NCBI GenBank assembly: GCA_036525795.1
Contig: DATCZS010000062.1
Location: 1-33,530, forward strand
Length of the DNA: 33,530 nucleotides
Direction of reading: 5' to 3'
DNA from: DATCZS01 sp036525795
Lineage (GTDB): Bacteria; Actinomycetota; Acidimicrobiia; Spongiisociales; ZC4RG35
Part shown: positions 22,801 to 30,266 of the stretch, piece by piece
How positions within the stretch are numbered: the first letter of the stretch is position 1
Layout: every line of letters begins with the position of its first letter
The notes under the pieces: model-generated
Told to the model about the DNA's origin: nothing
The model's database searches: none
What the model saw: the letters and a program-made list of their open reading frames with translations, nothing else
Position numbers and translations under genes: made by a program

Positions 22801-22820
22801 TGTGGGGTTGGTGTGGGGTT
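22801..22820 (+). repeat. TGTGGGGTT tandem pair, left copy (possible integrase arm site)
   Basis: TGTGGGGTT occurs at 22801-22809 and 22812-22820, an 11-bp period. The same pair with the same period and the same preceding GC occurs at 24895-24914. It lies 106 nt inside the degenerate tRNA-like core. Confidence 0.55.
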
Positions 22821-22863
22821 GCGAAACCGGACGCTGAGCGCCCACAAGAATCGGCGGCCGTCA

Positions 22864-22927
22864 CCACACCCCGCTGCCGTCGCCCGGATGGGACTCATCG
22901 GCTGGACGATTTCTGCGCGCAGCGTCC
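22864..22927 (+). repeat. Imperfect 65-nt repeat, copy A
   Basis: It begins CCACACCCCGCTGCC and, after a 4-nt insertion, continues GGATGGGAC..ATTTCT..GTCCT. It is roughly three-quarters identical to copy B at 23884-23946. Each copy lies downstream of one of the two cysteine-rich protein genes. Confidence 0.5.
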
Positions 22928-23081
22928 TACGCCCCCCGAAGAGGAAGGGTCCCGGCAGGGGCTCGATCCAGACAACGGGCCGCCGTCCCGCACTTCTGGC
23001 TGAAGGCCCACACTGCTGCACCTAACGGCCGGGCGGACTGGCCTCTACACCCCGCCCGTCCCGCTCCCGACCCGTCGCCGG

Positions 23082-23687
23082 TCAGGCTCCCAGATCTTCG
23101 CAGCCGTCTGACGATTCAGGCTTCACGGTGATCTCGATCCACTGCCACCTGTCGCCCGCACGCGGCATCGACACGAACGTATACGGCACCTCGGTGTCGG
23201 CGACACCCTGGATCGCGGGAGTTATCCACGTCGCGGACAGATTCCCGGCGCTGTTGAGCTCGAAGGCGGTGAGTTCGGTCTGGGCGTGTACCCCACCGGG
23301 AGCGTGAATCCCGTCCTCGAACACCAACTTCATCCCCTTGGCGGTCCCCTTCAAAGTCTGCCCTTCGACAACGACCGTCCACACGTGGCACCCACGATGA
23401 TCAGGGATCGGCGGGCTAGCGCCGAGATCGGGTCTGATGTCGATACATCCGGCCGGGGCTGTGATCAGATAGGAGTCGTCGCCCCAGGCACCTGGTGACC
23501 ATATGGCACCGTTTTCGATCCGGTCCTCACACCACCACCCGGTTTCGCCCTCCGTCGGCGGCGGATCGGACGGCTCACACCAGGGGTAGGTCGAATCCGG
23601 CCCACACTCCGGCTTCCCCGCCCCCGCCGGGACCGCAACCGCCACCACCAGCACCCCCACAAACAGCAACGTCACCATGCGTCTCAT
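23082..23687 (-). CDS. Secreted cysteine-containing protein of unknown function
   Basis: A 201-residue protein with a clear signal peptide (MRRMVTLLFVGVLVVAVAVPAGAG, cleavage probably after AGA). The mature part has cysteines in PECGPDS, YPWCEPSD, WWCEDR, AGCIDI, RGCHVW and DGCEDL, which suits disulfide bonding outside the cell. The rest is beta-rich and acidic, and I do not recognise a family. GGGGAGG nine nt before ATG at 23687 supports the start; ATG at 23678 is an alternative. It lies within the left part of the presumed integrated region, next to another cysteine-rich protein gene. Confidence 0.7.
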   Translation of the reverse strand: MRRMVTLLFVGVLVVAVAVPAGAGKPECGPDSTYPWCEPSDPPPTEGETGWWCEDRIENGAIWSPGAWGDDSYLITAPAGCIDIRPDLGASPPIPDHRGCHVWTVVVEGQTLKGTAKGMKLVFEDGIHAPGGVHAQTELTAFELNSAGNLSATWITPAIQGVADTEVPYTFVSMPRAGDRWQWIEITVKPESSDGCEDLGA

Positions 23688-23883
23688 TCGAGTGTCCCTC
23701 CCCACCGGGACACACCTGCACGCGCACAATGACACTCACATTCGGAGGATCGACGCATACGGCATCACCCGGTCTTTCGGTTCCCACAACCGACTCCCAC
23801 CGACCACCAGGGCCGCCCAACACACGTCTCCCCCACTCTCTGGGACCAGCCCACCCCCTGTCAAGGGTTCAGCAGACACCGTC

Positions 23884-23946
23884 CCCACACCCCGCTGCCC
23901 GGGATGGGACCCACCGGCCCGGGGAATTTCTACGTGCCGCTGTCCT
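23884..23946 (+). repeat. Imperfect 65-nt repeat, copy B
   Basis: CCACACCCCGCTGCC followed by GGGATGGGAC..ATTTCT..GTCCT; the partner of copy A at 22864. It lies 30 nt past the stop of the 188-codon cysteine-rich gene. A terminator-like or mobile-cassette role is possible but not shown. Confidence 0.5.
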
Positions 23947-23976
23947 GGGTCAGTCTGAGCGCAACCCGGCGTGCGG

Positions 23977-24543
23977 CTATCCGCCGTCGGAAGGGAGGTC
24001 GCACACGTTGTCGGGAGACACGCCCGGACACGCATCGACCACGTTGCCTCTCCACGTCGCCAGATAGAACGTGTCGGTGTTTCTCACCGGGATCTCGTCG
24101 CCACCAGCGCCGCCGTTCGCGCATGTGGGCTGAAGGAGCCAGTAGCTGGTCACGAATTCGCCAGTCTTGTCCACAACCAGATCGTCCTCGGTGTAACACC
24201 AGTTGCCCGGCACACCATCCCGGATCGTGGCCGACGGACTGTGACTCTGGCCCCGACGCGGCCGGTTCAGCAGAGTGGTCGTCGCCCAGTTGGGATTATC
24301 GGAGGGGTGGAAGGCACACACCGAGTAGTCATCAGTCGTCGTGAAACTGAACGACGCATCATCTGGCGACTGGCCGCACGGGAGGATCGGAGCCGCCGTC
24401 ACCAGACAGTCGTCGCCCGAACCCTCACCCCCACCACCACCAGCACCTGGATCCGCCACCACCACACCTGACCGGCGCACACATGCCCATCCGACTACGG
24501 TCGTGACGTGGCGATCGACCCCGAACTTGCGGAGCACATTCAA
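23977..24543 (-). CDS. Cysteine-rich protein of unknown function, start uncertain
   Basis: An open frame of up to 188 codons. Residues from about 44 on look like a real exported domain: DDCLVTAAPILPCGQ, YSVCAFHPS, NWCYTEDDLVV, TSYWLLQPTCANGG, TFYLATWRGNVVDACPGVS, VCDLPSDGG. Six or more cysteines suggest disulfides, but no signal peptide is encoded in frame. The first 40 codons overlap the divergent DUF4440 gene and include a low-complexity ADPGAGGGGGEGSG stretch. Either the gene is 5'-truncated or it starts at one of the GTG codons near 24475. It is similar in kind, not in sequence, to the secreted protein downstream. Confidence 0.45.
   Translation of the reverse strand: MNVLRKFGVDRHVTTVVGWACVRRSGVVVADPGAGGGGGEGSGDDCLVTAAPILPCGQSPDDASFSFTTTDDYSVCAFHPSDNPNWATTTLLNRPRRGQSHSPSATIRDGVPGNWCYTEDDLVVDKTGEFVTSYWLLQPTCANGGAGGDEIPVRNTDTFYLATWRGNVVDACPGVSPDNVCDLPSDGG
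24496..24501 (+). promoter_or_regulatory. -10-like box 6 nt before the DUF4440 gene
   Basis: TACGGT (24496-24501) is followed by 6 nt and then GTG at 24508, the same spacing as at the other leaderless starts here. No -35 box at normal distance is seen, so support is weak. Confidence 0.3.
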
Positions 24544-24888
24544 CGCCTGGAAGCCGAACTCGTGTCACCTGAGGTATGGCAGTCGCGCCCCGAACTAGAG
24601 ACGCGGATGAGCCCGGACTTCGTCGAGATCAACTCTGAGGGCCTGCTTCATCGTGAAGATCTGATCTCGATCATCCTGGGGGCCGACCCGGGTGTCTGGC
24701 GCACCGAGGACTTCACCGCCAGGGAACTGGCTCCGACGGTGGTCCTTGTCACCTACCGCCACCTGATCGAAAACGATGACGGCGGCGTGCCGACCATCGC
24801 CCTGCGCTCATCGATCTGGCGGCGCGACGACGGCGCATGGCGGATGGTGCACCATCAGTCAACCCGGGTGCTCGACTCCGACGAATAG
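24508..24888 (+). CDS. DUF4440 / NTF2-like protein
   Basis: A 126-residue single-domain protein of the SnoaL/NTF2-like superfamily, DUF4440 type. A helical start (ELAEHIQRLEAELVSPEVW) is followed by LETRMSPDFVEINSEGLLHREDLISIIL, VWRTEDFTARELAPTVVLVTYRHLIEND, and the final ALRSSIWRRDDGAWRMVHHQSTRV, which is the usual end of the cone-shaped fold. Members bind small ligands or act as enzymes; no catalytic set is evident. No ribosome binding site is visible, but TACGGT sits 6 nt upstream of the GTG, consistent with a leaderless start. It lies just left of the TGTGGGGTT repeat. Confidence 0.8.
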   Translation: MAIDPELAEHIQRLEAELVSPEVWQSRPELETRMSPDFVEINSEGLLHREDLISIILGADPGVWRTEDFTARELAPTVVLVTYRHLIENDDGGVPTIALRSSIWRRDDGAWRMVHHQSTRVLDSDE

Positions 24889-24894
24889 CCGAGC

Positions 24895-24914
24895 TGTGGG
24901 GTTCTTGTGGGGTT
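24895..24914 (+). repeat. TGTGGGGTT tandem pair, right copy (possible integrase arm site)
   Basis: TGTGGGGTT at 24895-24903 and 24906-24914, an 11-bp period, identical in arrangement to the pair at 22801. It ends 72 nt before the 46-bp att copy, a distance typical for arm-type sites. Confidence 0.55.
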
Positions 24915-24956
24915 GATGCCCCTCAAACACAGATAGCGATCCGCCTTGACCGACAG

Positions 24957-24980
24957 AATCCCCTGTCGTTGCAGGGGATT
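24957..24980 (-). terminator. Terminator-like hairpin beside the att copy
   Basis: AATCCCC-N10-GGGGATT, a perfect seven-bp stem just 3' of the tRNA fragment in tRNA sense. A similar hairpin (ATCCCC/GGGGAT) lies 3' of the intact tRNA-Val at 32054-32075, so both att copies carry a tRNA-type terminator. Confidence 0.5.
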
Positions 24981-24986
24981 CCGGGT

Positions 24987-25032
24987 GTGGGCGCTACTGG
25001 GATCGAACCAGTGACCTCTGCCGTGTGAAGGC
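24987..25032 (-). repeat. 46-bp att copy: 3' part of tRNA-Val(CAC)
   Basis: It is identical over 46 bp to 32083-32128, covering the T-arm, variable loop and most of the anticodon arm of the tRNA-Val gene, in the same orientation. Identity ends inside the 5' strand of the anticodon stem, as expected for a tyrosine-recombinase crossover at a tRNA anticodon arm. Confidence 0.85.
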
Positions 25033-25250
25033 GGAATGAGGACCCTGGAAATGCGGGCGAATCGGCGGAATCCCCAAGTAGGTCAGGGGACTTCGCCTGT
25101 CGTCGACTGTCCTCCTCCATGGTCGTTTTCAGTTGTCTGACGGACACTTTGACGGACACCCTGGCGCGCCGTCGTCCGGCAACCAGTTGGTTTAGGCGGT
25201 GGGTGCTCTGGGCTGGATTCCGCGCAGGGCCGCGACTTCGGTCACGACAA
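25033..25250 (-). other. Element-edge sequence, possibly a relic of an integrase 3' end
   Basis: The minus-strand frame from about 25210 runs VSVKVSVRQLKTTMEEDSR... and reads through the tRNA fragment as LHTAEVTGSIPVAPT, a tail often seen in actinobacterial frames that end in tRNA att sites. No catalytic integrase segment is left. The TGACGGACAC pair lies within it. Confidence 0.3.
25138..25159 (+). repeat. TGACGGACAC tandem pair (possible arm site of a second element)
   Basis: TGACGGACAC at 25138-25147 and 25150-25159, an exact 10-bp repeat with a 12-bp period, 105 nt to the right of the 46-bp att copy. It differs in sequence from the TGTGGGGTT pair on the other side. Confidence 0.5.
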
Positions 25251-25367
25251 CTCAGCCCGCCGTCGGCGTCCATGGTGAAGACGTGAGAGCGCCGGCGCTT
25301 TCGACGACATAGGCGATGTGGCGGCCGTCGGGCGGCCATCGGGGAAGTGCATCTTCGCCGAGAAGTC
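25251..25367 (-). pseudogene. TolB-like propeller (PD40) gene fragment
   Basis: Minus-strand reading gives DALPRWPPDGRHIAYVVESAGAL and, after a frame change, HVFTMDADGG: one blade of a WD40-like TolB propeller (PRWSPDGRxIAFV...LYTMDADG). There is no start or rest of the gene. It directly follows the stop of the SARP regulator and fits a relic at the element edge. Confidence 0.5.
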
Positions 25368-25369
25368 GA

Positions 25370-28300
25370 TCAGTCGGTGCCGGACGGATACTCGGGACAG
25401 GTGGTCCGGTAGGGACCGAATCCGCCCATCAGACCCTGCCACTCCTGCAACGTCATGTTGCGTCCGGCGAGCTTGCAGGCTGCCATGGCGAGGTGTTCTG
25501 GGTCGATGTCCCAGATCAGCACTCCGTCCTTCACCGTGACCGCGAGTTCGCGGCCATCGGAGCGGAGAAAGGCCGAGAAGATGAGGGGAGCGTGGGCTGG
25601 GATCGGATCCCCGATTCTGCGGTGGCTGGCGACGTCGTACACGGCGACCGTCTGATCGTTCGATGTGGCGAGCAAGACCTTCCCGTCATTGCTGAACTGG
25701 AGAGAGTTGATCTCGCCTCTCGCCCCGCCGACGACCGCGACCGGTTCCATGGTCTCGAGGTCATACTCGACCAGCACCCCTCTATTGGCTCCAACGAGCG
25801 TCCCATCGAGGCTGACGGCTGTGAACGATGGCCCCGTGAGAGTCGGTCCCACCTGTTCGCCGGTCGCTCCGTCGTTGACGGTGGTGGTAATCCCGTCGGG
25901 GCCGGCCTGCGTTACCACCACCAGCTTGCCGTCGCGGGTCGTCGAGACCGACCGGGCCTCGCCCGTGAGCGGGATGGTCGGCTCGATTCGCTCCCCACTT
26001 GCCGTGTCGACGGTCCACAACTCACGCCCCGGAAACCCAATGTAGGCCCTCGTCCGATCGGCCGACGGCCACAAGTGGTTGCTATCGAGGGGCACATGAA
26101 GACCATCGATCCGTTCGAGAGTCGATGCGTCGAAGTAGACGATCCTGTCGTCGCTCGGTGAGTAGCCCGTCAGTGAATCGACCCCGAACCAGCCGACACC
26201 GAGAGCTTCGCCGGGCACGCGGCCCAGTTCGACGTCTGCTGCCGGATCCCAGATGGAGTGCTCCGTGAAGTCGAAGTCGATGGTCGCCGACGGGTCACGC
26301 GCCATGACGTGCAGTGAGTCGCCTGCGGTGGAATACCCGTCACCGACTGCATGACCCTCCGCCACCAGACGCGCCACGCGACTCGACCCGTTGGTGTGCC
26401 ATCGGGACACCGCCGGCACTTCGGCGCCGAAGGCAACCAGCTCACCGCCGTCAGCACTGACTGCGAGCGTCCCGACTCCTCCCAGCTGAGGGTCAAGGAC
26501 GGTTCCGGTCAGGGCCCCGGTCTCAGCCGACCTCACATGGATGGTGCCGAAGAAGGTTCCGCAGTAGATCAGACCTCGGGCCGGGTTGGCCGCGAACCAC
26601 GGGCATGGTTCCGGATGTTGTCCGTCGCGAAGATCCACGGTCCACGCGAGGTTCCCGTCCGGATCGAACGATGCGAGCGCTTCGGTTCCGGCCGAGAACA
26701 CGGTGCCGTCCGGTGCGACCACCACGAGGTTGTTGGATGAGAGTTCCGGCGCGCCGTAGGTCTCGAGGACTTCGACGGTCTCCGGGTCGATGACCCGGAG
26801 AGGTCCCGCCATCGATCCCAGGTAGATCCGCCCGTCCGCGCCGAATCCAACACCGGCGTTTCTCCACACACTCAGACCCTCCGGTCGCGGGAGCCCATCC
26901 AGCCGGCCGACGATCTCTGAGTCGGCCGCCCGATACACGACCAGGTCACCGTCGAAGCCGCCAGTGATCGCGACCAGCGATCCATCCCGATTGATCGCCA
27001 ACTCGCCCAGGCCGACCGGTGGATTGATCACCGTCCCCACCAGCCGGCCGGTCCCGATCTCGAGAACCCTGAGGGTGGCGCAACCGGCATCGTCCCGTTC
27101 CTGGAGCGATTCCAGGCTCCAGCAGGGCAGGTCGGCGTTTCGACCTGTGAACTGGGCCACGAATCTCCCGTCGGCGCTGACTGCGATCCGAGAGCCCCAT
27201 CCGAGATCGGCCGGCGGTTCTCCGAATGGGTCGTCGAGTACACCGGTGTCGAGGTCCAGTACTCGAAGATGCTGGGTGTCGAGCGCGATCACGGCGTTGG
27301 TGGTGCCCGGGATGAAAGCCCCAGTCAGTGATTCGGCTCCCGGAACGTGCTGATATCCGACGAAGCCCGGTGCGGATGTGAACGTTCCCAACAGGGCGGA
27401 CCACGAGCTTGCGTCCGGGCTCATCCGGTACGCCTCCACCGCCATCAGCGCCGCCGCCGCCCGATTCGTGCTTCGCAGGGCGAGTGACTGACCCACCAGG
27501 GCCTCGAGTCGTGCCGCCTGCCGGCCGCGGAGCGCCAGCAATCCTCCCGCCGCCGCCACGACGAGAAGCACAGCGGCCATTACGAGCAACGCCCTCAGTC
27601 GTCGGTTCTGCCGGGCGTCCCGGTGCGCCCGCTGCAATTCCTGGTCGCGCTCTGTCGCGGCAAGCTCCAACGCCGCCTGCGCAAAGGCCCGTTCGGTGTC
27701 GTTGAGGCTCGCACTTCCGGACGCCTGCCACTCGAGCACGGCCTCCAGCCGCGCCCCCCGATACAACTCGCTCTCGGGCCGCCCCAAGGCCTCCCACTCC
27801 TCGGCGCGGGCGGCCAGGTGACGCATGATTCTCTGCCCTTCGGCGTCGTCGTCGAGCCAGGACCGCAGCCGCGGCCATGCGCGAGCAAGCGCCTCGTGCG
27901 CCAGTTCGTACGAGTCCTCCTCGGCGGTCACGAGCCGTGACCGGACCAGCAGCGCGACCACCCGGTCCCGATCGGGATCGCCCAGCACGTTGCGCCTCGG
28001 CACGCGGCACCTGACCGGTGGCCCATCGATCGACGGCGAAACCATGCGCAACAAGAGCGATCTCAGCACCGACCGCTGCTCCGGTGGAAGACTGTCGTAC
28101 AGACGGTCCGCCGAGCGGGCGACGGCGCCGCGAATTCCTCCACTCGCCCGGTATCCCTCGACCGTCAGCACATTGCCATCGCGTCGCCGCCAGGTCTCGG
28201 CGAGTGCATGCGACAGCAGCGGGAGGGCACCCGGTTCGCCTTCGGTGTCGCGTTCGAGCAGTTCTACGAGCCCGTGTTCCAACCGCAGGCCGGCCTGTAC

Positions 28301-29563
28301 CGCCGGCTCCTCGATCGCTTGGCGAAGGGAATCTCCGGCGAGGGGAGACACCAGCTGCAGGCCTTTTTCCGCCAGACGGCTGAGATCAGGCGACACCGCG
28401 AGTTCACCCAGGAAGTCGCTCCGTACCACGATGATCACCGGGCCGCGCTTCATCGCATGCCGAGCGAGCCTCGTGCAGAACTCCTTGATCTCCGGATCCG
28501 ACACTTCCAGCGCGAACAGTTCCTCGAGTTGGTCCACGACCAGCGTCGAGGCGGTGAAGGCTGCCTCGCTCAGCGCCCGCAGCGGGTCGCGGCCGGGCAC
28601 GAAGACCCCGACAAGCTCGCCCCGCTGTTTCAGGGCCGGTACCAGTCCCGCCCTAGCCAGTGATGACTTCCCGCTCCCCGAGGGGCCGGCGAGGACGAGG
28701 AGTGGAGTGTGCCTGAGGCGGTCGAGGGCCATCCCCACCTCAGACGAGCGACCGAAGAACAGCTCGACGTCGTCCTCGTCGTACGCAGTCAGGCCCTTGT
28801 AAGGACAAGTCGAGCTCGTCGTCAGGATGGGTGGAGGGGCGGCGAGACTCGGATCGTGACGCAGGATGGCCTGCTCCAGCTCGACGAGCTCCGGTCCAGG
28901 GTCAACTCCCAGCTCCGCCAGCAGGGTGGACCGGGCGGCCTCCAGGGAGCGGAGGGCGTCGGCCTGCCTGCCCGACCGGTACTGGGCGAGTGCCAGTGAC
29001 CGCCAGCGTCGTTCCCGGAGAGGCTCCTCGGCCACCAAGGCGCCGGCGTCGACCGCAACCCGAATGTGGTCGCCGGCTAGGAGCCTGGCGTCGAGCCAGT
29101 CCTCCTGGGTCGAGAGACGCAGCTCGAGCAGCCGAGTCCTCTCTATCTGCCCCGGGGACCAACCATCCAGCTCCTCAAACGGGTTCCCCCGCCACAAGGT
29201 GAGGGCACGGGCGTAGGACACGGCGGCCCGATCGGCCTCGCCGTCGGCCATGAGCGTATGGCCCCGGGTGATCAGCTGTTCGAACTCACGGGTATCGAGG
29301 TCCTCATCGCTCAGTTCGAGTCGGTACCCCTGAGGCAGGGTTGCGATGGCTTCGGGGCCTAGTGACTTTCGGAGCCGGGAGATGCAGATCTGAACCTGCT
29401 TGCTCCACGAGGCGGGCAGGGAATGGGGCCAGAGGGCCTCCGCCAACTGGTCGGCAGTCACGACCTGGTTGTTACGGACCGCCAGGACGCTGAGGGCCAA
29501 GCGGTCGCGCGGTTCGAGGACCAACCCATCAACCTCCAACGGGCCCAGGAGACCGACCTTCAC
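25370..29563 (-). CDS. SARP-type transcription regulator with nSTAND-type NTPase, TM helix and C-terminal propeller
   Basis: A 1397-residue multidomain regulator. Residues 1-90: OmpR/SARP winged helix (VGLLGPLEVDGLVLEPRDRLALSVLAV...QVQICISRLRKSLG). About 92-240: bacterial transcriptional activation domain with TPR-like helices. About 255-600: NTPase (CPYKGLTAYDEDDVELFFGR, P-loop GPSGSGKSS at 293-301, Walker B-like TLVVDQLEELFAL at 340-352). About 657-679: one hydrophobic helix (LVMAAVLLVVAAAGGLLAL) after basic NRRLR. About 690-1380: WD40/quinoprotein-like propeller repeats (e.g. INSLQFSNDGKVLLATSNDQTVAVYDV). One TM helix would leave the DNA-binding half inside and the propeller outside. GTG at 29563 is fixed by a promoter 7 nt upstream. 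It probably activates itself and/or the divergent secreted-protein genes. Confidence 0.9.
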   Translation of the reverse strand: MKVGLLGPLEVDGLVLEPRDRLALSVLAVRNNQVVTADQLAEALWPHSLPASWSKQVQICISRLRKSLGPEAIATLPQGYRLELSDEDLDTREFEQLITRGHTLMADGEADRAAVSYARALTLWRGNPFEELDGWSPGQIERTRLLELRLSTQEDWLDARLLAGDHIRVAVDAGALVAEEPLRERRWRSLALAQYRSGRQADALRSLEAARSTLLAELGVDPGPELVELEQAILRHDPSLAAPPPILTTSSTCPYKGLTAYDEDDVELFFGRSSEVGMALDRLRHTPLLVLAGPSGSGKSSLARAGLVPALKQRGELVGVFVPGRDPLRALSEAAFTASTLVVDQLEELFALEVSDPEIKEFCTRLARHAMKRGPVIIVVRSDFLGELAVSPDLSRLAEKGLQLVSPLAGDSLRQAIEEPAVQAGLRLEHGLVELLERDTEGEPGALPLLSHALAETWRRRDGNVLTVEGYRASGGIRGAVARSADRLYDSLPPEQRSVLRSLLLRMVSPSIDGPPVRCRVPRRNVLGDPDRDRVVALLVRSRLVTAEEDSYELAHEALARAWPRLRSWLDDDAEGQRIMRHLAARAEEWEALGRPESELYRGARLEAVLEWQASGSASLNDTERAFAQAALELAATERDQELQRAHRDARQNRRLRALLVMAAVLLVVAAAGGLLALRGRQAARLEALVGQSLALRSTNRAAAALMAVEAYRMSPDASSWSALLGTFTSAPGFVGYQHVPGAESLTGAFIPGTTNAVIALDTQHLRVLDLDTGVLDDPFGEPPADLGWGSRIAVSADGRFVAQFTGRNADLPCWSLESLQERDDAGCATLRVLEIGTGRLVGTVINPPVGLGELAINRDGSLVAITGGFDGDLVVYRAADSEIVGRLDGLPRPEGLSVWRNAGVGFGADGRIYLGSMAGPLRVIDPETVEVLETYGAPELSSNNLVVVAPDGTVFSAGTEALASFDPDGNLAWTVDLRDGQHPEPCPWFAANPARGLIYCGTFFGTIHVRSAETGALTGTVLDPQLGGVGTLAVSADGGELVAFGAEVPAVSRWHTNGSSRVARLVAEGHAVGDGYSTAGDSLHVMARDPSATIDFDFTEHSIWDPAADVELGRVPGEALGVGWFGVDSLTGYSPSDDRIVYFDASTLERIDGLHVPLDSNHLWPSADRTRAYIGFPGRELWTVDTASGERIEPTIPLTGEARSVSTTRDGKLVVVTQAGPDGITTTVNDGATGEQVGPTLTGPSFTAVSLDGTLVGANRGVLVEYDLETMEPVAVVGGARGEINSLQFSNDGKVLLATSNDQTVAVYDVASHRRIGDPIPAHAPLIFSAFLRSDGRELAVTVKDGVLIWDIDPEHLAMAACKLAGRNMTLQEWQGLMGGFGPYRTTCPEYPSGTD

Positions 29564-29570
29564 AGAACGG

Positions 29571-29599
29571 ATTATCAGGGCCGCGTTCGAGCAGGTCAA
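29571..29599 (-). promoter_or_regulatory. Promoter of the SARP regulator gene, leaderless layout
   Basis: Minus strand: TTGACC (29599-29594), a 17-nt spacer, GATAAT (29576-29571), 7 nt, GTG at 29563. Both hexamers are close to consensus. The phased heptamers at 29606-29645 end 6 nt upstream of this -35. Confidence 0.65.
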
Positions 29600-29605
29600 C
29601 GAGAG

Positions 29606-29645
29606 GGATACCGGGCGGATACCGCCCGCGGACCGTCTCGATACC
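29606..29645. promoter_or_regulatory. Four 11-bp-phased heptamers, candidate SARP operator
   Basis: GGATACC at 29606-29612, GGATACC at 29617-29623, GCGGACC at 29628-29634 (4 of 7 matches) and CGATACC at 29639-29645 (6 of 7). Each starts exactly 11 bp after the last. Seven-bp direct repeats with 4-bp spacers are the established binding pattern of SARP regulators. The array lies between the SARP gene and the divergent secreted-protein gene. Confidence 0.65.
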
Positions 29646-29730
29646 GGTCTCTTGTACATGTTCGGTCGAGGGCACATCCGCCCTCCGAGAAACAGGGTTG
29701 GCGGTCTCCGCCAGAAAGAGAGGAGAGGAC

Positions 29731-30195
29731 GTGAAAAGACGAATTCAGACGCTGGTCCTGGCGGCGCTGATGGTGACGGTGGCGCTTCCGGTGCAATCCG
29801 CCGGGGCCAAGCCGACCATCGAGCGCACCATCGTGCACAAGGAAGTCAAGACGGTGTACTTCCCCGATGACATCTGTGGTGACCGAGCCGGCTGGACCAC
29901 GTTCACGGTGACGTACCGGTTCATCGTCATGGATCACGGCAACAGCCTTCATGTCGTTTTCGGGGAGACCGGCCGGTACGTGACCGACTTCGACGACCCG
30001 TCGATCGAGGACTATTCGAGTCAGTTCACCGAGGCCGGGCACTTCGGCCTCACCCCCGGCGGAACGGTTGTCTTCACCAGCCAGTTCCACGACTTCCCCG
30101 GCTCGATCCAGATCCACGAACGGGTGGTGTTCGTGGAGGCGGCCGGCTCGGTCAAAGTCGACAGCTACGACCTGACGGTGACCGGCTGTCCTTGA
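29731..30195 (+). CDS. Secreted beta-rich protein of unknown function
   Basis: A 154-residue protein with a signal peptide (VKRRIQTLVLAALMVTVALPVQSAGA). The mature part is beta-rich (TIERTIVHKEVKTVYFPDDICG, TTFTVTYRFIVMDHGNSLHVVF, GGTVVFTSQFHDFPGSIQIHERVVFVE) with two cysteines (DDIC and VTGC) that could form a disulfide. I do not recognise the family. GTG at 29731 has GAGAGGAG five nt upstream. It is divergent from the SARP regulator, with the phased heptamer array in the shared 167-nt region, and is followed by a lipoprotein gene, so it is the likely first gene of the regulated unit (inference). Confidence 0.75.
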   Translation: MKRRIQTLVLAALMVTVALPVQSAGAKPTIERTIVHKEVKTVYFPDDICGDRAGWTTFTVTYRFIVMDHGNSLHVVFGETGRYVTDFDDPSIEDYSSQFTEAGHFGLTPGGTVVFTSQFHDFPGSIQIHERVVFVEAAGSVKVDSYDLTVTGCP

Positions 30196-30266
30196 TGCAT
30201 TTCGCCACGGGCGAGCCGACCACCCGGCTCGCCCGACCTCCTTCCCTAGACCCGAAAGGCATAGAC

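Larger units (their letters stand above)
22586..23081. other. Gene-free element edge (496 nt)
   Basis: No credible gene. It contains the toxin-antitoxin promoter, a degenerate tRNA-Val-like sequence (22659-22717), the TGTGGGGTT tandem repeat (22801-22820) and one copy of a roughly 65-nt imperfect repeat (from 22864). It looks like the left edge of accessory DNA. Confidence 0.5.

Noticed and set aside
22604..23021. Overlapping plus and minus frames in the 22.6-23.0 kb gap
   Set aside because: Compositional bias differs from real genes here, no ribosome binding sites are present, and the frames cross repeats and tRNA-like sequence.
24508..25369. The repeats here considered as a CRISPR array
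   Set aside because: There are only two-copy tandem repeats of 9-10 bp with 11-12-bp periods and no spacers, so integrase arm sites fit better.
25316..26161. Long plus-strand frames opposite the SARP gene
   Set aside because: They are antisense to well-supported propeller and NTPase domains and have no homology I can see.
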